64,000 nucleotides of DNA from Cucumis sativus. Its lineage: Eukaryota; Streptophyta; Magnoliopsida; Cucurbitales; Cucurbitaceae. This document shows positions 1-11,254 of the stretch, piece by piece. The notes under the pieces are model-generated. The model made no database searches, was not told the DNA's origin, and saw nothing but the letters and a program-made list of their open reading frames with translations. Within the stretch, counting starts at the first letter, position 1; each line of letters begins with the position of its first letter. The position numbers were made by a program, and so were the translations under genes. The DNA lies in contig NC_026657.2 of assembly GCF_000004075.3 (NCBI RefSeq), positions 21,510,501 to 21,574,500 on the forward strand. Direction: 5' to 3'.

Positions 1-870
1 CTACTACTCCTTCAATGTTTCCTTGTACTTCCATGACCTTCAACTCCCTCTGCTCATACTCGTCTTCCTCGAAAATTTCCTCTTCTACATTATCGGCTCT
101 TACCACAAACATCTGTAACTCACGTAGGTCCTCGACCTTGCACTTATGGCCTGAGTAGTACTTTTCGTCACACTTGAAACAGAGCCCTTTCTCTCTCTTG
201 GCTTGGAACTCTGCGTCGGATAACCTCTTCGACAGGCCTTCTTTCTTGACTTCTACTGTCGGCGCCCCTCTGAGTGTAATCGTCCTAATCGGAAAAACGT
301 AAACTTGTTAGCCCAATCCGTAAACTTGTCTCTCTCTTCTTGGGATCGATACCAATTCAGAGCCGGCCCTTCAAAGCTGATCGTTGCTACCGTGAGCTTT
401 TCCGAGTCGGTTAATTTATGTATTTGAAAGTACCTGCCCGCTTGAAACAACCACGAATTGGGGCCGTCGCCATTAAACACTGGCATTTCCACTTTTTTAA
501 ACCTACTCCAATCGTTGTTCTCTCCTTCACCGTCACCTTTCTTTTCCCGCGTGTCATTTCTGGTCTCCTTGCTCACCGAGCTCTCGTCTTCCACCCATTT
601 CTCCGTTGGAGTCGTTTGCACCGGTGACTCACTCCCCTTACCATTGGCTAGCAATCGTTCCTTCGCCACCGTCTCCATGAATATCATTACCATCTGGTGA
701 GTTTTCTCTACTTGAGCCTGCAGGCTTTCCATGTTTTGCGCCACCGACGTGAGTTTTTCTTCCATCGTCGGTATCGTACTAAGCTCTTGTTCGTGCGCTT
801 CCATTCTTTCCTCGACTCTTGTCTGAACCATGTTTGTTCTCCCTTCCGGATCGTCGGGCTCTGATACCAA
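1..870 (-). pseudogene. Ty3/gypsy gag, internally deleted and frameshifted
   Basis: The reading frame from 870 down to about 330 gives a gag N-terminus: a coiled, glutamine/glutamate-rich start, then a segment with the sequence FNGDGPNSWLF and the run NWYRSQEER, both typical of plant gypsy capsid proteins. Near position 300-330 the frame breaks. Downstream, in another frame, it resumes with the linker RTITLRGAP and a zinc knuckle, CFKCDEKYYSGHKC (C-x2-C-x4-H-x4-C-like spacing with one extra residue). The part that normally joins the capsid to the knuckle, on the order of a hundred residues, is missing. The copy therefore cannot make an intact Gag. The reading frame after the knuckle stays open to the window edge. 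Confidence 0.8.
857..869 (-). other. Primer-binding site (tRNA-iMet) of the gypsy element
   Basis: The minus strand reads TGGTATCAGAGCC, complementary to the 3' end of plant initiator methionine tRNA and the commonest plant LTR-retrotransposon primer site. It lies directly inside the LTR, which fixes the LTR boundary and the element's orientation. Confidence 0.85.
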
Positions 871-872
871 AA

Positions 873-1249
873 TGATGGAACACTCGAATTCCCAATATGA
901 AATACTGGGAAGAAGTACTTACTATATTAATAGGAAATAAGAAGTTACAATATGATAAACGAATTGGCTAAGGTACCAATTCGTAAACTCTAATCTCCCT
1001 CTCTGTTATCCTTTCTCTCAAGAATACACAGAAATTTTCTTCCCAAAAAGCATACCCTCCCTATTCTCCTCTGTTCTATTTATTCTACTTTTCCCACTCA
1101 CTGTGGTCCCCCCTTCCTCCTTTCCTTTAAACCGTTTTCTTCCTGGTGGTCCCCCTTAGGTTGTTGCATCCTCCACTATCTTCTTGTCCTTCTTCTTTTC
1201 CTTCCAATCCTTCCTTCTACTATACTGGTATATTACGGGAGGTCTAACA
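873..1249 (-). repeat. 5' LTR of the Ty3/gypsy element
   Basis: On the minus strand the segment starts TGTTAGACCTCC and ends TTCCATCA, giving the usual TG...CA ends. It is followed after three bases by the tRNA-Met primer-binding site. Length is about 377 bp. The partner LTR is outside the window, so insertion age cannot be estimated. Confidence 0.75.
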
Positions 1250-1772
1250 ATATCCTACTCATATATCATCGAAATTGAACGGAATAATATATTTGTATTT
1301 GATTGAATAGTCATTGACAGCAAAGAAAGAATAAAATAAAATCATTAATGCACCTAATTAATCTACATCCTAAGTGAACAGTAGCCTGGTGCGCTTTATC
1401 ACACCCCACAAAAATGTAGCTAAAAAGCTTAATAAGATTTATTTTATATATAGTTATCCATCTGGAATCCTTCTATCTTTTATGCTATGACATAGGTAGA
1501 AGTCAAACCCTTAGCATGCAAAAAATCCTTATGGAAAATGGTGTTGGAAGGATAATGATCATAACTACACGTTCAGAAGCAAGGGAAGAAAGAAGAGAAA
1601 GATGGATAGTTTCAAATTCTTTTGGTAGACGGTGCTTGTTGCTTAAATTTTTCATAATTCAGAACCATCTCTAGAGCATTTGTGAGGTTAGATTGAAGAA
1701 GAAGCTCTAAATTCAGGCATGTATGTGACAATGTCTTATCATGAGGGAGACATTGAATTGGCATATAAATAC
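1250..1772. other. Stretch between biotin-ligase exon 6 and the gypsy LTR
   Basis: This follows the last recognised biotin ligase exon. I looked on the minus strand for the expected C-terminal exon (encoding the conserved tail with YELHPDGNSFDFF-like sequence) and did not find it. Reading through the exon 6 donor stays open to a stop at about 1612, but the residues do not resemble the family, so I treat it as intron. Confidence 0.6.
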
Positions 1773-3800
1773 CTTGATTTATGAAAACATCATACAATCT
1801 TTCAAATTTGTTAAAGAAGAATGCTAAGATATCCTCTTTTCTGAACTTGTAAGGTGTACTGGATAAATTTGTAAGAGCTTCATTCAAGCATGTTGATGGT
1901 TTGTCGTTGTCTACATTCAAACCTATACCTGGAAGAATGTGAAGCAGTTAAAATAAACCACAACCACACTACGCTTTTTCAAATTGTTGCAAGGTATGGA
2001 GACCAAGAGTTCGAAATTGGAAGGGTAAAGGAGAATGTAGAGAAAATCAGATGGAAAAGAAAAACACACCAGCAGTAACATTGAACTTCTTCAATCTATA
2101 TGTTGAAGTACAAAGAACGCCTCCAACTTTCAGGTCATTCACATAAAGATCATTTGGCCACTTTATTTTCAAATCAATATAGGGTAACCCCTGTAGGAAT
2201 CCACAGAGAATGAGCAATTTCAACCTCAACTCAAGTGCAAGTACTGTTTACAGATAGTACTCCTAACATGAATGAAATAGCCAGTAATATTGGCACAGTA
2301 GAAACAACGAAACATGTGAGAGCATGTTTTTTTTTCTTTCTTTGATAGAATAAAAAACCTCCCTTAAGAAAAAATGAAAGAATACAGGGCCATACAAATA
2401 AAACAAGTCCCCCAAAAGCCCCTTTCCAGAAAGGGTAATAGCCCGTCCAGATTCTTTCCAACATACTGTTTCTTCCTTTCATTACCATATGTTTTTTTCT
2501 TGCAAGGTCACTTCTCTGCCCCGCCTCTCCTAAAGTTTTGGTTATTTAGCAGGCATTGAGACAACTGTCTGGTATTAAAATAACATCACTTGTTTTCTTT
2601 GTTTGCTTAAAAAAAAATAATAATAAATGAAGTTTTCATTGATAAATTAACATCAATTGTTGATCAGAACTTTCAACTACGAGACTTGTTATAATAGAGT
2701 AACCATTTATCAACAAAAAATTCAATAAAGAGTTCTAATACGGGCCAAAAAGAAGACAAAAATTACCTCTTTGTCGCAAATATCCTTTATGGCCTCAGTA
2801 ATAGCGAGAGATATTACATACTGTAATAGAGGAACAATACGCCCATCTTCCATTTGAATGGTAAAGGAAAACATAAGGCAACCAGGGGGAGATTCCCACA
2901 AATTCTTTGATCGACCTTCACTTAAATCCATACAGTGACTTTCAATAGAAAGGGGAATTCCAGGACTAACAAACAATGTTAACCGTTTGTTGTTACTATT
3001 AGGACTACGCACCTCTTCCCTTGAACTGAACATCAGCCACACAGACAGCACCCAGTGGAAGGTTGCTAAAGTTGCTGTTGCAAACTAATATTTAGCTGGC
3101 TCTCCAAAGAAAGAAAATGTAGTGTGGGAAAAAAATAAAAAAGAAAGGCTTTGTTACACTTACTGAGAAATAACATCCTGAGTAGAAGGAACTCGTGGAG
3201 ACCAAATGAGGAATCTACCAAAAGTATCAGTAGAAAGAGCATTCAAATACAAATCAATTCGAAACCCATTTTCCTCCAAAGGTTTATCCTTTTCTGAGTG
3301 CAATAAAACCGAAATTTCAGTATCGTCAGGGAGCTTCAAAGTGTCATTCCTCTTCAGCAATTTGGCAGTTTCGTTCTCAACCGCCGTTTTTCCACTCAAA
3401 ACCAACGAACAGGTTGGACTAGCGTCCATTCCTGAAGCAAACGATAGAGAGAACAATCTCCTTCTCGCCCTCTCGTTAATTGGAAACTCTGCTTTCCAGA
3501 AAAAATATTAAATGTCAGCCCATATGGGCTGATTCAATTTACTTGCATAAAAGACATTAAATGTTTATGAAACGAATCAACACAACTTCCACAAAGTAAA
3601 ATTCATCTCAAATGAACATAGTGAACCCAAAATTTGAGGAAAACTACCCAAAGATGCATTGAAAGAAGAAGAAACAAACCTGGAGTGGGCGGTGAAGCAA
3701 CAATTGTGGACAGAGACCAAAAAGAGGAAGAATTTAGGACGGAGAAAACGAAACGAGAGTCTGGCCTGCCGAAATACCGTAGTTGGTTAGCTAACAACAT
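1773..3800 (-). CDS. HCS1: Holocarboxylase synthetase / biotin-protein ligase, C-terminus missing from window
   Basis: The enzyme attaches biotin to carboxylases such as acetyl-CoA and methylcrotonyl-CoA carboxylase, via biotinyl-AMP. Six exons join in frame: 3680-3800, 3164-3488, 3013-3074, 2767-2915, 2070-2190 and 1773-1928, all with GT/AG introns, giving about 311 residues. Exon 1 encodes a serine/arginine-rich, acid-poor leader from ATG 3800 that looks like an organelle targeting peptide; ATG 3429 (MDASPTCS) is a possible second, cytosolic start. The catalytic BPL domain shows KGRGRSKNLWES (biotin/ATP loop, split across the exon 3/4 junction) and KWPNDLYVN with KVGG. Exon 6 ends at FINQG with a clean donor. 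The family's last 50-60 residues are absent; the final exon may lie left of the gypsy insertion or be lost. Recognition of the family is secure; functionality is not. Confidence 0.88.
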
Positions 3801-4458
3801 GTCAATGAGTCGAAAGAATTGCACCAACGGCCTCTTTCTTTAAAGTCCAAATCAGATTTAACCCAAACTTTAAAAAAACCTTCGCTCCTTTTGCTTTCTT
3901 AATCTTTCTCTTTTTTATGTTTTCAAAAATTAAGAGATATCTATGAAAAACATTTCTTTTTCCTATTTTTTCTTTTGGTTAAGTCTAATTCGCCGCTTAG
4001 GAATAAAATAATAGTGTCTACAAAGTTTCTTTGTACATGTAGAAAAACGCATGCATATCCATGGACCATCAATAACATTCAATACATCACAATTTGTTGT
4101 ATTCAACAAAATTTGAATTATAAAAAGTAAGTGTTGCACTTAGAACTAGCAAACCAATTGTTGGACCAAATGTGTGCAATTAGTTTAGAAACCTATAAGA
4201 AAGATGTAAAAAATGCTATAATTATATTAGAATGAAGCTAAATACAAATAAAATAAAAATTAAACATACTGCACAATATACCTTTCAAAGGTCCCTAATA
4301 ATTAGATTAATTAAAACACCAAGACTCAAGGGAAGCAAAGTAGAGATGTGACATAAAAGAAGAAGTATTAACCCATCAAGGCAACATCTAGTTTATTACA
4401 AAAGAAAGGAAAGAAGAGGGCCCTTTCTACCACAATTTTTCTTTTGGTTAGAACGTTA
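3801..4458. other. Upstream region of the biotin ligase; no gene seen
   Basis: AT-rich DNA upstream of the minus-strand biotin ligase start, so it should contain its promoter and leader. No convincing open frame or clear core promoter element stands out. Confidence 0.5.
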
Positions 4459-4832
4459 GGGTGCGTTTGGAGTAAGGAATGTGTTATGGAGGAAAACGAT
4501 AATCCTAGTGTTTTGATAATATGTGTTTGGGGGAATAAATACGAATTATAGTATTATGATAATATGTGTTTGAGGGAAAGATTATTGTTGTAGTATTATG
4601 ATAATATGTGTTTGGAATAAGGGTTATAGTTGTAGTGTTATTATAACATGTGTTTGGGAGAAGAGTTATGAGTGTAGCATTATGATAAGATGAAGTAGGA
4701 AAATTTGTAGGATTATGAAAATGTGAAGTAGTGTAGTTTATAGGGTTATTTAATCCTAATCCTAAAAAATGGAAACTCTTGGCCCAAACAAGATCCTTTT
4801 CCTAATCCCTAAATCCACGCCCCAAACACATG
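4459..4832. mobile_element. MITE-like element with internal 42-bp tandem repeats
   Basis: The left end reads GGGTGCGTTTGGAGT and the right end, on the opposite strand, TGTGTTTGGGGCGTGG, a loose inverted repeat of the 'GTGCGTTTGG' type common in plant MITEs. Between them the motif GATAATATGTGTTTG recurs at about 4515, 4558, 4600 and (diverged) 4642, a period of about 42 bp. There is no coding capacity. No target duplication was confirmed. Confidence 0.45.
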
Positions 4833-5239
4833 TATGATTTGATTTTAAATAGTGAAAGTTAAAAATGAAAAACAAGAAAGTAATAAAAATAGGATAGAAC
4901 AATCTTTATTTTTTTAGTAACCATCCTTCTGCATATAAATACTACCTGTGAGGTAAACAAAATAATATTATTTATATACTCAACCATATAATATAATTTT
5001 AATAGTAGTAGATTGTATGAGTTGAACACGCATGAAAATAGGATTTTTATTAAGGGTTTCATTAGAAGTGGCCTTCAGTATATATTTTCTTCTGCAGAGG
5101 TGAATGTTAGCTAGCGTTGGTTATTAAAAGTTGGTTGTCGCTCATCATCTAAAGGTGGTCTTCATTGGAGTTATTGTTGGAAATAGTTTAGCAAAGTTCA
5201 GTGTTGGATGAGCAAAGGTGTGGGTCATGGAAGTATGCC
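4833..5239. other. Intergenic DNA between the MITE-like element and the CACTA element
   Basis: AT-rich, with no feature recognised. The last three bases (GCC, 5237-5239) are the left target duplication of the CACTA element that follows. Confidence 0.5.
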
Positions 5240-5252
5240 CACTACAAGAAAA
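5240..5252 (+). repeat. Left terminal inverted repeat of the CACTA element
   Basis: Reads CACTACAAGAAAA and follows the target duplication GCC. It pairs with 11696-11708. Confidence 0.88.
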
Positions 5253-7199
5253 ATTACCTACTATAACAGTTGTATACATTTCAAATTGAAAGGAGAAAAG
5301 AAAAAACTATCACAAAAGCTAAAAAACCGCGTTTTTGGCAGGAAAATACGGAATTTTTCGAATTTTACTTTTCGCGACAGTTATTTGGTGTCATGAAAAG
5401 TGAAAGATACAAAAAATATTTTATTTAATTTATTAAAATAAAATTTATTTTAAATAAAAAATTTATTAAAATCAGATTTTTTCCTAATTCTAAAAACATT
5501 AAATAATTTATTTATTAAAATAAAACATCTCCAAAACTCTTTCTCTACCTCCTCCTCCTCCTCCTCTTCTTCTTCTCTTCTTCTTCTCTTCTTCTTCTTC
5601 TTTGTGGAAGATCCACACGTTGCCCCTCCTCGATTTTTCCTCCCTTCCGCTAATCATCTCTCTCCCTCTCTCACGCACGCCGGAAAAGACTAGACTTTTG
5701 GTCAACAACGCACGAAATCTCTCTCTTTCTCTCCTTCAGCCGACGCAACCACCTAACACCCCTTGCACCACTGAACTCACTGGTGAATCTCAACCATTAT
5801 TTCTATTGTTTGTATTTATACAGTATATTAACTTCAAATGCTTTCATTTTACCCACAATGTGATATATTGATGGTTCTTTTTATGAAAAACATCTCTCAT
5901 AGTTTTGCTTTTATATGAGATATGTGTTTGTTTTGTCTACCATCCTATTCAATATTGTTGTTTACAATCATTTTTCTAATTTGAATCTACATTTTTTCTT
6001 TATGGTTGGCTATGTGATGAAATATTTTGGTAGCTTACAATGTGTTTGATGAAATGCCTCAATGAAGCATTTGGTTGATTTTTGATTGATTTTTGTTCGT
6101 TCGAATGAGGAAATCAAGGCCAAGGAAGATGTCATGGCTATGGGTTGAAGCTTTGAGAAAAGGAGAATGAAAAATGAAATGTGAGATTTTAAACTTTGAT
6201 GGTGTGTAGGGTCTTTTTGTTTGTCTATGCATTTTCCAAATGAATTTTAGTACTTTTGATTTTTCTATTGATATTTTGTTTATTCTTGCTATTGAGTTGT
6301 TTTGATTGAAAAATAGAGGGAAGTGATTATTGATAATTATAGGTATGTTCTCTCTCCCTTTCTTACAATAAGGATAGTAGCAACAAAAATTACTACATGT
6401 TCTATATTGAAAGGAAAAACAAAAAAATGATGGTGAATTAAGATTTATTTTGTATGGTAGAATTTTATTTGCCACTTACCATGCTAGATCTTTCCAAGAG
6501 GAGTAAATTTGAAAATGTCGAAATAGACCCTCTGCTTGAAACATAAACCGCGATGTATGTTATACACATTGAAAAGGTATGAATGTGTATGTTGAAACTT
6601 AAGCCTATACACTTTCCAAGAGAATTTCTGTATGTTATCTATTTGGTTTTTGGCTTTAAGTTTTTGAAACTTAAGCCTATACACTTTTTTTACCTCTACT
6701 TTTTATCAACGTTTTTAAACTATATTTTCTTCCTATGACTACCTTATGACATTTTGAATAATTGATTGAATTGAGGATTAGCAGAAAGTTCTCTTACTTC
6801 AAGGACGTTGTCGTTATTTGTTCAAGTAAGTAGTGTCTACCTCCCTACCAAAATACATATTCAACTATTGTGGTTTAAAGTATATTTTGTATAATTCTAG
6901 TCTCGTTGAAAGTGTTTTAGTCTAATTAGTATGGTATATTAGTAGTATATCAACGTTTGCTTGAATTAATATCATCCAAAATCTTCATAGTAGTTCTTTC
7001 CTTACTTTGAAAGATCTTGTTGTTCCTTTCCAACAATAGTGTTGGAAATTGGGGGGAGGGGGGATTAAGGGCTTTATGAGAGTTATCAACTCAACTTTGT
7101 CAAATTGTCATGTAAATGGAGTACGATTTAATCATTGAACATTTTTTCATACTTAGGGCTTGAAGAATCCTCGAGAGAGTGACAGTGCTTGTTGAATTT

Positions 7200-9504
7200 T
7201 TATGAAAATGCAACATTGAAAAGGTATTACTTATGAGTATTTATGCTCAATCTTATTTTGTTGTGATCAATTGAGATGCATAATATGCACTAGAAATTTG
7301 TTAAAGTGCTAGACTTATATGTTTTTTTTATAGGGGTGGAAGGGCTCCAAGGTACGTTTTTAACTATTGAATTACAATGAAAATTGTTTGGACTTGTTAG
7401 TTCAAAGTTTAAATTGGGTTTAGCTTGTGAAACTCAAAGGTTTTATTTGTATACTGATTATATATGTTGCTGTGGAATAGTTTATCTTACATGTACCTAA
7501 CAAAATGATTATGTTTGCTTGATTATATTTCTATTTGTCCATTTTCTTAAAGGTTTTGAGTGAACTCAAGTTTATGGTAGATTGGGGTACACTAAAGTTT
7601 ATTGAACTTATTCTTCCTTGTCCCATTACATAATGTCCTATATAAGGTGTGTGTATATATATCTTGTTATATTTTTTTAATCTTTCTTAAAGTTTATAAA
7701 CCATGGAAAGTAAGTTGAGCAGTAGTTTCTCGTTAGCTTTTATTTCTAGAGACATGTCTTTTATGTACATAGTTCTCTTTAGGGTTTGTTGTAAATATCT
7801 ATGGATTTTATGACAGTCACCAAAAAAAAAAAAAAACACAATGGTTTGTTTATCCCACATTGTTCTTGTAGTGTACCCTTTTGATAAATTATGTTAATAA
7901 CATGTTTTGAAATTGGAGCTTCTGCGTTTTATTGTGTCGTTTGTTTATTGATTAATGGTAATTTGTAGTATCAAGTCTACCCTAATCTATTGGCATATTT
8001 GAGGAGATTGTTGATTTTTCTTCCCCTGTATTTTACTTCTTCAAGTTAAACTAAGTGAATAATGAATCTCATTTCATTCATTTTTGCTATTTGGTATCTC
8101 ATCGTATTTCTTTTTTTATTAAAATGAAGTTTGTTTAATGATCAACAGTAGATTAAGATATTATAAACTCTTTGTATTAGTAAAGAAGAGTGAAGGGAAT
8201 GGATTTGAAAAGATTGAGAATTAGCCCCCATTATAACCATATCGTTTTTAGTTTGGGGCATTTAATTTAGGTTAGGTTCATCATCATTTCTTTAGTATTG
8301 TCTTCACCTTCAAGAAGAAAGGGTTGAATTAACAAGTTTTTACAAAGGCGAGCATATAAATTCTAACCACCAAGTTTTTGTCTTATCATTCTTTCATTGT
8401 CCAGCAACGTTTTTGTTGTGTTTTATTTTTTTACGTCAAAATGTGCACTATTTCTGTGTATCTTAACTTCTGCCTTCTCCTCAATTTGGTGGTTCAGTTA
8501 TGTGTTGGGAGCTACTAAAACATTTTTGAATGTTATACCAGCTGTAGGGATATTCAGAGGTAATGATGAGTATTTGTTGTTTTAGAGTTAGACTACAGAC
8601 AAAACTTATTTGTATCTAGTTAAGCCTTTTTATATTGTTATTAATTGTGGATTTCATTAGTTTTCATTTATAACTTGGATTTAAACAACATTTTTTAGTT
8701 TCTAATTTCTATTTCTATCAAAGATATATTTGTCTGGTATGTGAGGTTTTGAAATAATTTTACATGAGGCACTGTTACTCTAGTTTATTCTCATGAAGAC
8801 ACCATGTCCTTTTGTTTACAACATAGTAATGTCATTTGATTTTGAAGTAATAAGCATGAGTTTTCTAGGTGGAATTGTAAGGAAGGATTGGATAGCATTC
8901 CAATTTAAAGCAATTGGTCTATAATAGAAGCGTATATAGTTGTATAATATTGGTTTAGACAGTATTGATACCTAAAATTTTTTATCAGAATCTACCACCA
9001 TCTCCTTTAGAATAAAAACTTTTCACATGTAGTTTGTGTTATTGTCCATTACACAAGCAGTTATTTGTCCATTAAAATTTGGTGTTGTATGCTATGGGAT
9101 TCTAGATATTTTCCATATTTAGTATTACTATATTAGCAAGACATGCTTAATTAAATTATATCAGAGATACTTGTTGCACTATGTTGATAATTTTGCTATT
9201 GCTATTGTATTGCAGAGACTATAGTTTTCATGTTTTAAATTTAGCTACAAATTCGAATCTTATTTAGCTATTTGCTCTACTAGACTTTCTAGATAAGTAT
9301 TGGTGGTAGAATTTATATGCTCACCCTTGTAAGTTTTATGAAAATGCAATATTGAAAAGGTATTACTTATGGGTATTTATGTTCAATCTTATTTTGTTGT
9401 GATCAATTGAGATGCATAATATGCACTAGAAATTTGTTAAAGTGTTAGACTTATCTGTTTTTTTTTTTTTTAATCGGGTTGGAAGGACTTCAACGTACGT
9501 TTTG
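7200..9504 (+). repeat. Direct repeat pair inside the CACTA element (7200-7362 and 9333-9504)
   Basis: Two copies of about 165 bp, both starting TATGAAAATGCAA(C/T)ATTGAAAAGG and ending near a GTACGTTTT box after a poly-T run, are nearly identical apart from scattered substitutions. A second, shorter pair (about 45 bp around GTTTCCAATTTCAAAAG) lies at 9543 and 9643. The element therefore grew by internal duplication or by nested capture of related sequence. Confidence 0.75.
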
Positions 9505-10276
9505 TTAAAGCAAATTTGATCTTTATATGGCTAGGTTGATGAGTTTCCAATTTCAAAAGTCTACCTAAAGCTCTATTGTTTGTTTAACTCAAAGGTAAAA
9601 AAAAGTAAAGTATTTGGACTTGCACCGAATAGAGCCATGGTAAGTTTCCAATTTCAAAAGTTTACCTAAAGCTCTATTGTTTATTGATGAGTTTCCATAG
9701 AATTTTGAAGGTTTGAGAAGAGTTGTGGAAATTTGGGACAATACCACCCTCCTTACTTGTACTTATTCTCATTCTTATTAAGTACTTTTTCTAACTACGT
9801 TTCTTTGGCCCCTCAAGGATATGTCAAACTGTTCAACTTTAAGGACTACAAATTGTCATACATGTATTGTCGTAGCGTTTTTGTTGTAAGGACTAGGAAC
9901 GACCCAACTTTAAGGACTACAAATGGTTATTTTGCTCTACTTTAAACATTGTGAACTTTTCATTGATGAAATTTGCATACCTTAGACATTTTCTTTTTGA
10001 AGTACCTTTCTTACCATGGACAATAGTGCAGTAAGCCTAGGGAGGTTGATGAAAAATATTCAGGAGTGGTTGTATATATATTGGTTTGATGTGCCCTAAA
10101 CCTCAACCCTATCTAGTGCTTTATGCACACATACACACACTTGAACTCTCTGTATTTGTCTCTTTTTGTCTCCATGAATAATGAGAAGTCAATACAAACA
10201 GATGAATTCTCTGTTTGGTTCTCTTTCTCTATCTCGATGTTGGAGAAAAGCTAAATATTTGAGGCATTGATTTCAG

Positions 10277-10354
10277 GAATTGGTGCAAGGGTTTGATCAA
10301 GAGGCTGCTGCAGTTGTTGTGGCAAGATTAACTTCATAAAAAATGGAGATAGAG
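10277..10354 (+). pseudogene. Captured SEC23 exon inside the CACTA element
   Basis: A 78-bp segment bounded by TTTCAG on the left and GTATTC on the right translates to ELVQGFDQEAAAVVVARLTS, then one stop codon, then KMEIE. FDQEAAA followed by ARL is a signature of the COPII coat GTPase activator SEC23 (trunk/helical region), and the whole piece matches plant SEC23 closely from memory. Both splice sites are kept, and its length is 26 whole codons. The stop (TAA where a TCA/TTA-like codon would be expected) and the absence of neighbouring SEC23 exons show it is a fragment. It is most likely a genomic piece carried by the transposon; the flanking introns could belong to the same capture. Confidence 0.8.
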
Positions 10355-11254
10355 GTATTCTTAAATGCTTATATCCCTAAAAATGCTTATATCACTTATA
10401 TTTATTTGTTTACATCACCAATAATTCTCTTCAAACATTTTTAACTGCATTGTTTTGGCTTCGGAAACTTAAAAAAGAAATTGGGAGACGACTCCAAGGT
10501 TTAGGGAATTTTATATAGGATTCCTACCTTCAAAAAGTTTACTTTGTCATGTGTGCTGAAATTCATGCGTTCATCTATTATATTTATTCTCAGGTGTTCT
10601 TTTACAACATAAGCTCGTTCTATCTTGAATTAGTTTATAGATTTTGGTTGCTGATATTAAATTCTACAAACGCTCATCAAGTACATAGTTAGTAAATAAG
10701 TTCTTGATTAGAAACAAGATTCATAATATATATAATGTTTCTTTTACATTCACATTACTACATGGTAGTCCTCCATTTTCTTCTTTGTTGTGGTGATGTT
10801 GGTTCACAGATGTATGTGTTATGGATGCTTATATTCATGTTGGCTTTGTAGGTTCAACCAGAGTCGACAACTTCATGAGTTTTCTTTCAAAGAACATTTT
10901 CAGAGACGAACATTCTCAGTTGGTCGTTTATGCTTTTGCAGAAAATCTTGTTAGATGTATTCTAATGCTATTTAAAATATTTTTTGATTAAGGGTTGATA
11001 TTCTGTAGTTGTAAATTGTTGACACTTGATTGAAAATGTACGAATATTATAAATTGTATTATATCGTATATATATTAAAGTGTTGACTACTTTTTTCTAT
11101 ATGGGTGTCAATATTATAAATTCAAAATTGTCATTCTCAGCTACATTATTGTCATTCAAATGGTTTGTGTAATGGTGGAGCGGCAAGGAGAACAGGAAAA
11201 AAACGGTAGTAAATTGAGAAATTTGCAATAGAAAATAAATGACGTAATAAATGA

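Larger units (their letters stand above)
1..1249 (-). mobile_element. Ty3/gypsy LTR retrotransposon, 5' end (truncated by window edge)
   Basis: On the minus strand the order is LTR (1249 to 873), a primer-binding site matching initiator-tRNA-Met (869 to 857), then gag running off the left edge of the window. This is the 5' part of a Ty3/gypsy element. The pol region and 3' LTR would lie to the left and are not visible, so element length and target duplication cannot be judged. The element points the same way as the biotin ligase gene at 1773-3800 and lies just downstream of its last recognisable exon. Confidence 0.85.

Noticed and set aside
418..700. Plus-strand open frames over the gypsy gag
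   Set aside because: Antisense to a clear gag sequence and without family resemblance.
1612..1772. Extension of the biotin ligase frame beyond exon 6
   Set aside because: The frame is open, but the residues do not resemble the conserved C-terminus, and a good donor ends exon 6 at 1773.
5508..5871. Open frames in the pyrimidine-rich start of the CACTA element
   Set aside because: They consist of low-complexity CTT/CTC translation. The stretch may be a captured gene leader, but there is no protein evidence.
6010..6062. A short VFDEMPQ-like reading, as in pentatricopeptide repeats, inside the CACTA element
   Set aside because: Seven residues followed by a stop, with no second repeat nearby; too short to support.
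7863..7873. TTCTTGTAGTG, an apparent CACTA right end, within the larger element
   Set aside because: The flanking triplet (TAC) does not match the left target duplication, and the true ends at 5240 and 11708 have matching GCC flanks.
8397..8585. 62-codon plus-strand frame with hydrophobic residues
   Set aside because: No family resemblance, no splice context I could trust, and inside a transposon.
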